From the NCBI GenBank assembly GCA_938045585.1, contig CALIAU010000005.1:1-64000 (forward strand): DNA of 64,000 bases, read 5' to 3'. Position 1 is the first letter of the stretch. Each line of letters begins with the position of its first letter. Origin of the DNA: an uncultured Saprospiraceae bacterium. Lineage in GTDB: Bacteria > Bacteroidota > Bacteroidia > Chitinophagales > Saprospiraceae. A program made the translations under genes and the position numbers. This document shows positions 60,024 to 64,000 of this stretch, one piece after another. The notes under the pieces are model-generated. The model was not told where the DNA came from and did not search any database. It was given only the letters and a program-made list of their open reading frames with translations.

Positions 60024-61748
60024 CTAGCTAGATTGAAAGGATTCTAAAGCCAAAATCAGCCCCTTCGTTTTTTCATAATTCTCACGGACTGAGAGATCGG
60101 AAGCACCTGCGTAGATAGACATTTGGCAGGCATTCATTATAGAAAGCATGGTCTTAATCTTTTCCTCATCAATCTTCTGCTCTTGTAATATACTTGCGAT
60201 TTTTTCTGCGTTTAGATCGGAGTAATCCTTTGTATATTTATCGGCGATATATTTTTTAATCGTATTGGAGATTTCTGCATAAGCCTCTTTGTTTTCACCC
60301 TTCTCCATATATTCTGCTGCTAGACTAAGTCGTTTCTCAGCGATAGAATTTGCTGCATTCCGCTTTTTGGTCAAAGGATCTATTTTAGACTCCTGTACTT
60401 CTTTCCACTTCTTAAAATATAAGAATCCTATAGCACCCAAGCCCAAGGAGAATAATCCCCAGTAAGGAAACGAATTGAAAAAGTGACTATCCATATCCGA
60501 TAATGAAGAGACTTCAGCAAGGGGTTTTATTTCCTCTCTACTTATTTTTTGGTCTCCCGTCTTTCTGAGTGTTGTTCCACTCCCAGGTGCTACACGTAAA
60601 TTTAGAAATGAAGATCTAAGCGTAACGAAGTCATTGCTATCCACATCAAAGTAGGTAAACTCAGGCCTGATTCTATATCTGCCTTCTTTCTTTGGTACAA
60701 TAAGATACTCAAAGACTTTTTTATTTACCCACCTACCCTGCGACTCATAGGAGTCATCTGAGGTTATATTTGGATCATACACATCCAAATCAGGATGGTA
60801 CTCTTGTGCGGGTGGGTTAACTGTTCTTCCATCACCATCCCCCACAATTTCCATAACAACCGTAAAGGCATCGTCAAGTGTTATGGAAGGCCTCACTGCC
60901 TTTGCTCCCATTTTATATTTTCCTACGCCTCCAGAAAAGCTAGGGGGTGCGGCGGCGGCCAAATTCTTCACAACTAATTTTACTGCGTCCGTCCTTACAT
61001 TATAGTAGTCTAATTGGGTTCCAAAGAAGAAGCCTCTGTTTCTTTTAGTTTTTGATGCTACTCCCAACTTAAAATAAATGGGACCTATCTCGTATGTCCC
61101 TGTCTGCTGTGGAAATAGCGCCACTCTGTCTATACTCTTAAATATATACTCTTCGCCTTCATATATGACACGCTGAGAGGCTGCACGCACATTCCTAATA
61201 TCTTGCACAAAAAAGCCATCATACTCAGGCGACTGTGCATAGGCTTGCGATCGCACATCGACTTTTGAAAAGAGTTGGTAATCTACTATTACCTGTTGGC
61301 CTGTATAAGCAATACTATCACTCAAGACTACGCGTACAAACATATCCTCTCCCTTTGAAGTATCTGACTTTTGTTTCTTAACTACCTTAATTGTTATAGG
61401 ACTTGTTTTGTGTATCTTTCCTGCGACCTTAATACTTGCAGGCCGAATTACATAGCTACCTGGTTTACCTACTGACAATTCGTACGTGTAGGTAGTAGTG
61501 CGTGTAATTTTACCATTGATATTAGACATACTGGTACCCTGAGATGGTCCACTAGCGGCAGTAAAGTCTTTGAAACCTGGTGGTGTAAACCCACTTCCTT
61601 TGGCATTTTCTAAGACAAAGCTTACATCAAGATAACTTCCCTCAAGCACTTCTTTAGCATCTACCTGTGCATAAAACTTTAACTCTTGTGCAGAGACACA
61701 ACTTAGAATGCATAAAGTAAAAACGATGGTAATAAAATGCTTTATCAT
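60024..61748 (-). CDS. batD: BatD-like aerotolerance-operon protein
   Basis: This 574-residue protein has a signal peptide (ending VSAQ at about 20), then oxygen-tolerance (BatD) beta-sandwich domains: VDAKEVLEGSYLDVSFVLEN, and DTSKGEDMFVRVVLSDSIAY, and a later GDGRTVNPPAQEYHPDLDVY. A transmembrane helix lies at about 433-450 (YWGLFSLGLGAIGFLYFKKW), followed by a cytoplasmic helical tail. Bat proteins form a periplasmic/inner-membrane assembly linked to aerotolerance or stress resistance. Its ATG overlaps the stop of the upstream short BatD-like gene, in the Bat operon. Precise role unclear. Confidence 0.85.
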   Translation of the reverse strand: MIKHFITIVFTLCILSCVSAQELKFYAQVDAKEVLEGSYLDVSFVLENAKGSGFTPPGFKDFTAASGPSQGTSMSNINGKITRTTTYTYELSVGKPGSYVIRPASIKVAGKIHKTSPITIKVVKKQKSDTSKGEDMFVRVVLSDSIAYTGQQVIVDYQLFSKVDVRSQAYAQSPEYDGFFVQDIRNVRAASQRVIYEGEEYIFKSIDRVALFPQQTGTYEIGPIYFKLGVASKTKRNRGFFFGTQLDYYNVRTDAVKLVVKNLAAAAPPSFSGGVGKYKMGAKAVRPSITLDDAFTVVMEIVGDGDGRTVNPPAQEYHPDLDVYDPNITSDDSYESQGRWVNKKVFEYLIVPKKEGRYRIRPEFTYFDVDSNDFVTLRSSFLNLRVAPGSGTTLRKTGDQKISREEIKPLAEVSSLSDMDSHFFNSFPYWGLFSLGLGAIGFLYFKKWKEVQESKIDPLTKKRNAANSIAEKRLSLAAEYMEKGENKEAYAEISNTIKKYIADKYTKDYSDLNAEKIASILQEQKIDEEKIKTMLSIMNACQMSIYAGASDLSVRENYEKTKGLILALESFQSS

Positions 61749-62257
61749 ATACGTTTAAGCTTAGGGCGTGCCTTTTTCTTTTCTTTTGGTTCTGGTATGC
61801 CTGGCATGTCGAAGGGAACAGAGAAGAAAAAGTTATTATCATCTTCAAAGCTATTGTCCTGTTTTTTTTGTTCTGGATTGGGGTAGACAAAAATTGTTTG
61901 AGGCTCCGTACTTAATTCTTTTCCCTCATGCTCGACTGTAGCCGGGAAGATGACAAATTGCCCTTCCTCTAAGGGTTTAAGTATATAGGTATAAGTCTTA
62001 CTATTACTTACCTGACCATTTATAGAACTAAAACTAGATGCCACATTAGGGCCTGACCATATCTCCATGTTTTCAAATTCTGGCTCTTGAAAATCACCGT
62101 TCACATTTTCCATTTTAAACCGCACAGACAAGGTATTTCCAATAAGGATGGAGTCATTAGAAATTTCTACAGTGAGATTTGCCTGTGAAAATCCAATTGC
62201 CTGTTGCGCGGCAATCAGTATACATATCATTCCTATTTTAGTAAAAAAGCGTTTCAT
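61745..62257 (-). CDS. Short BatD N-terminal-domain-like protein
   Basis: This 170-residue protein starts with a signal peptide (about 1-25, ending FSQ) and then a single BatD-type domain: VEISNDSILIGNTLSVRFKM, PEFENMEIWSGPNVASSFSS, INGQVSNSKTYTYILKPLEE. This closely parallels the first domain of the next gene (SGPSQGTSMSNINGKITRTT). The end is a Pro/Lys-rich tail (IPEPKEKKKARPKLKRI) and there is no transmembrane helix. It overlaps BatD by 4 bp and follows BatC. It is likely a soluble periplasmic companion that arose by duplication of the BatD N-terminus. Confidence 0.8.
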   Translation of the reverse strand: MKRFFTKIGMICILIAAQQAIGFSQANLTVEISNDSILIGNTLSVRFKMENVNGDFQEPEFENMEIWSGPNVASSFSSINGQVSNSKTYTYILKPLEEGQFVIFPATVEHEGKELSTEPQTIFVYPNPEQKKQDNSFEDDNNFFFSVPFDMPGIPEPKEKKKARPKLKRI

Positions 62258-62310
62258 GCTAGATCAAAATTAAATCTATTTTTTGAATATTATTTTAGGT
62301 CAAGTAAATG

Positions 62311-63083
<773 letters not shown>

Positions 63084-63084
<1 letters not shown>

Positions 63085-64000
63085 TAGGCTTCTGCTGTTT
63101 CTATTCGTTTTCTCCTTTTATTGTTTATTAAGAACTCTATTGCAAGAAAAAGAATTCCAAAAAATAAGAAATATTGGAAGTAACTTTCAAAATCCGAAAA
63201 TGACCGTTGCTCCACTTCCTTTTTCTCCAATTTTTGCAATTCTGATTGTATATCAGCGATAAGTTCATCTCCTTCATTTAGCAAATATGTTTCGCCCTGT
63301 CCAGCTTCTGCTATATCCTGCATTACCGCAATATTCAGTTTACTTTTTACTGGTATCCCTGACTTATCCACTTTATATTCCTTTCTTCCTCTATTCATAA
63401 TTGGGACCACATCCCCATCCTCAGTCCCTACTCCTATCGTATAAATAAACGTCCCATTCTCTTGAGCGACTCGCGCAGCTTGAATTGCTTCCAAGTCATG
63501 GTTTTCTCCATCAGAAATTATTATCATTGCCTTCTGCGACTTTTCTCCTTCATTAAATGCAGAGACACCTAAATCTATTGCATCAGCTATTGCCGTCCCT
63601 TGGGTACCCGCTTGATTTGTATTTGCGCTTTTTATAAACAATTCTGCTGCCGCAAAATCATTGGATAAGGGCATCTGCAAATAAGCACTCCCCGCAAAAT
63701 AAATAAGTCCAATCCTATTTCCTTTTAGCGAACGAATCAAATCAACTGCCATTCGTTTTGCGCGCTCTAGACGGTTTGGAGATATATCCTCCGCCATCAT
63801 ACTTTGTGAAATATCTAAAGCAATAATCACATCCGAACTTTTTGCTTTTACTTTTTGGCGCTTAGTCCCCCACTGCGGATTTGCCCACGCTATTGCAAGA
63901 AAGGCAAGACTTAGACAAAAGAAAATAATCTTCAACCACTCATAGAATTTTGACCACTCTGGCATGAGTCTATTAAACATACCCAGATCCATCAGCGTCT
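63084..64000 (-). CDS. batB: BatB-like VWA-domain membrane protein, N-terminus cut by window edge
   Basis: The frame is open to the right edge: it enters the window as codons preceding MDLGMFNRLMPEWSKFYEWL, so the true start lies beyond 64000 and about 40 residues are probably missing. Seen are a transmembrane helix (IIFFCLSLAFLAIAWANPQW), a von Willebrand factor A domain with MIDAS residues in ALDISQSMMAEDISPNRLER, GTQGTAIADAIDLGVS and IISDGENHD, and a final transmembrane helix (FESYFQYFLFFGILFLAIEF). The order of this operon matches BatB followed by BatC and BatD. An adjoining BatA gene is expected outside the window. Confidence 0.9.

Overview
The window comes from a low-GC member of the Bacteroidota, most likely the Saprospiria. 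Seven genes encode proteins with an N-terminal signal peptide and a C-terminal type IX secretion (T9SS type A) sorting domain. Start sites rarely show a Shine-Dalgarno sequence, several promoters match the Bacteroidota -7 box TAnnTTTG, and a Bat aerotolerance operon, an RprX/RprY-like two-component pair and the alternative GlmU family are present. No tRNA, rRNA or CRISPR array was found.

Layout. 1-130: the end of an IS3-like insertion sequence cut by the window edge. 336-1592: metK. 1787-4999: an electrophile/quinone-type oxidoreductase operon (SDR, luciferase-like oxidoreductase, quinone-reductase-like MDR) with a divergent HxlR regulator. 5283-7498: ribosomal protein L31 type B, a GlmU-like protein and a spermidine-synthase-like methyltransferase. 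7514-11108: two secreted proteins, one a CotH protein with an inserted PKD domain. 11255-16819: two bacterial PH-domain membrane proteins, mfd and a small membrane ORF. 16918-26241: core genes (GHMP kinase, OmpA/TPR/PD40 protein, dehydrogenase E2, cinA, birA, rsfS, ftsH). 26451-33930: secreted esterase, MsrQ-like protein, secreted propeller, two adjacent gene remnants broken by amber codons, and another T9SS cargo. 34244-36454: response regulator and histidine kinase. 36549-38941: methylmalonyl-CoA epimerase, TSUP permease and a serine hydrolase lipoprotein. 39016-41346: DUF3179 lipoprotein, outer-membrane barrel and YwbE. 41377-42933: a RiPP-like locus. 43164-46364: secreted leucine-rich-repeat protein. 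46751-49909: UvrD-type helicase fused to a Fe-S nuclease. 49962-58133: surface and secreted proteins (propeller, DUF1501/DUF1800 pair, adhesin-like protein, TMEM220, di-heme peroxidase). 58524-59963: asnS. 60024-64000: BatD, a short BatD paralogue, BatC and BatB (cut by the right edge).

The most notable item is the 41377-42933 locus: two tandem small paralogous lipoprotein-like peptides, each ending in CxxCPxCGxG, are translationally coupled to a DUF692/MNIO enzyme (multinuclear non-heme iron oxidase) that carries an extra C-terminal domain of about 95 residues. This is the layout of a ribosomally made, post-translationally modified peptide pathway, and no separate partner protein gene is next to it.

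The second unexplained signal is a family of intergenic repeats of roughly 80-95 bp at about 5113, 17891, 34071, 46499 and 58296. They share the module GGGCGTGCCCC-spacer-GGGTCGG. In two of them the spacer forms a perfect hairpin whose stem bases differ but still pair. They lie among CCTGC-type hairpins and 8-bp minisatellites.
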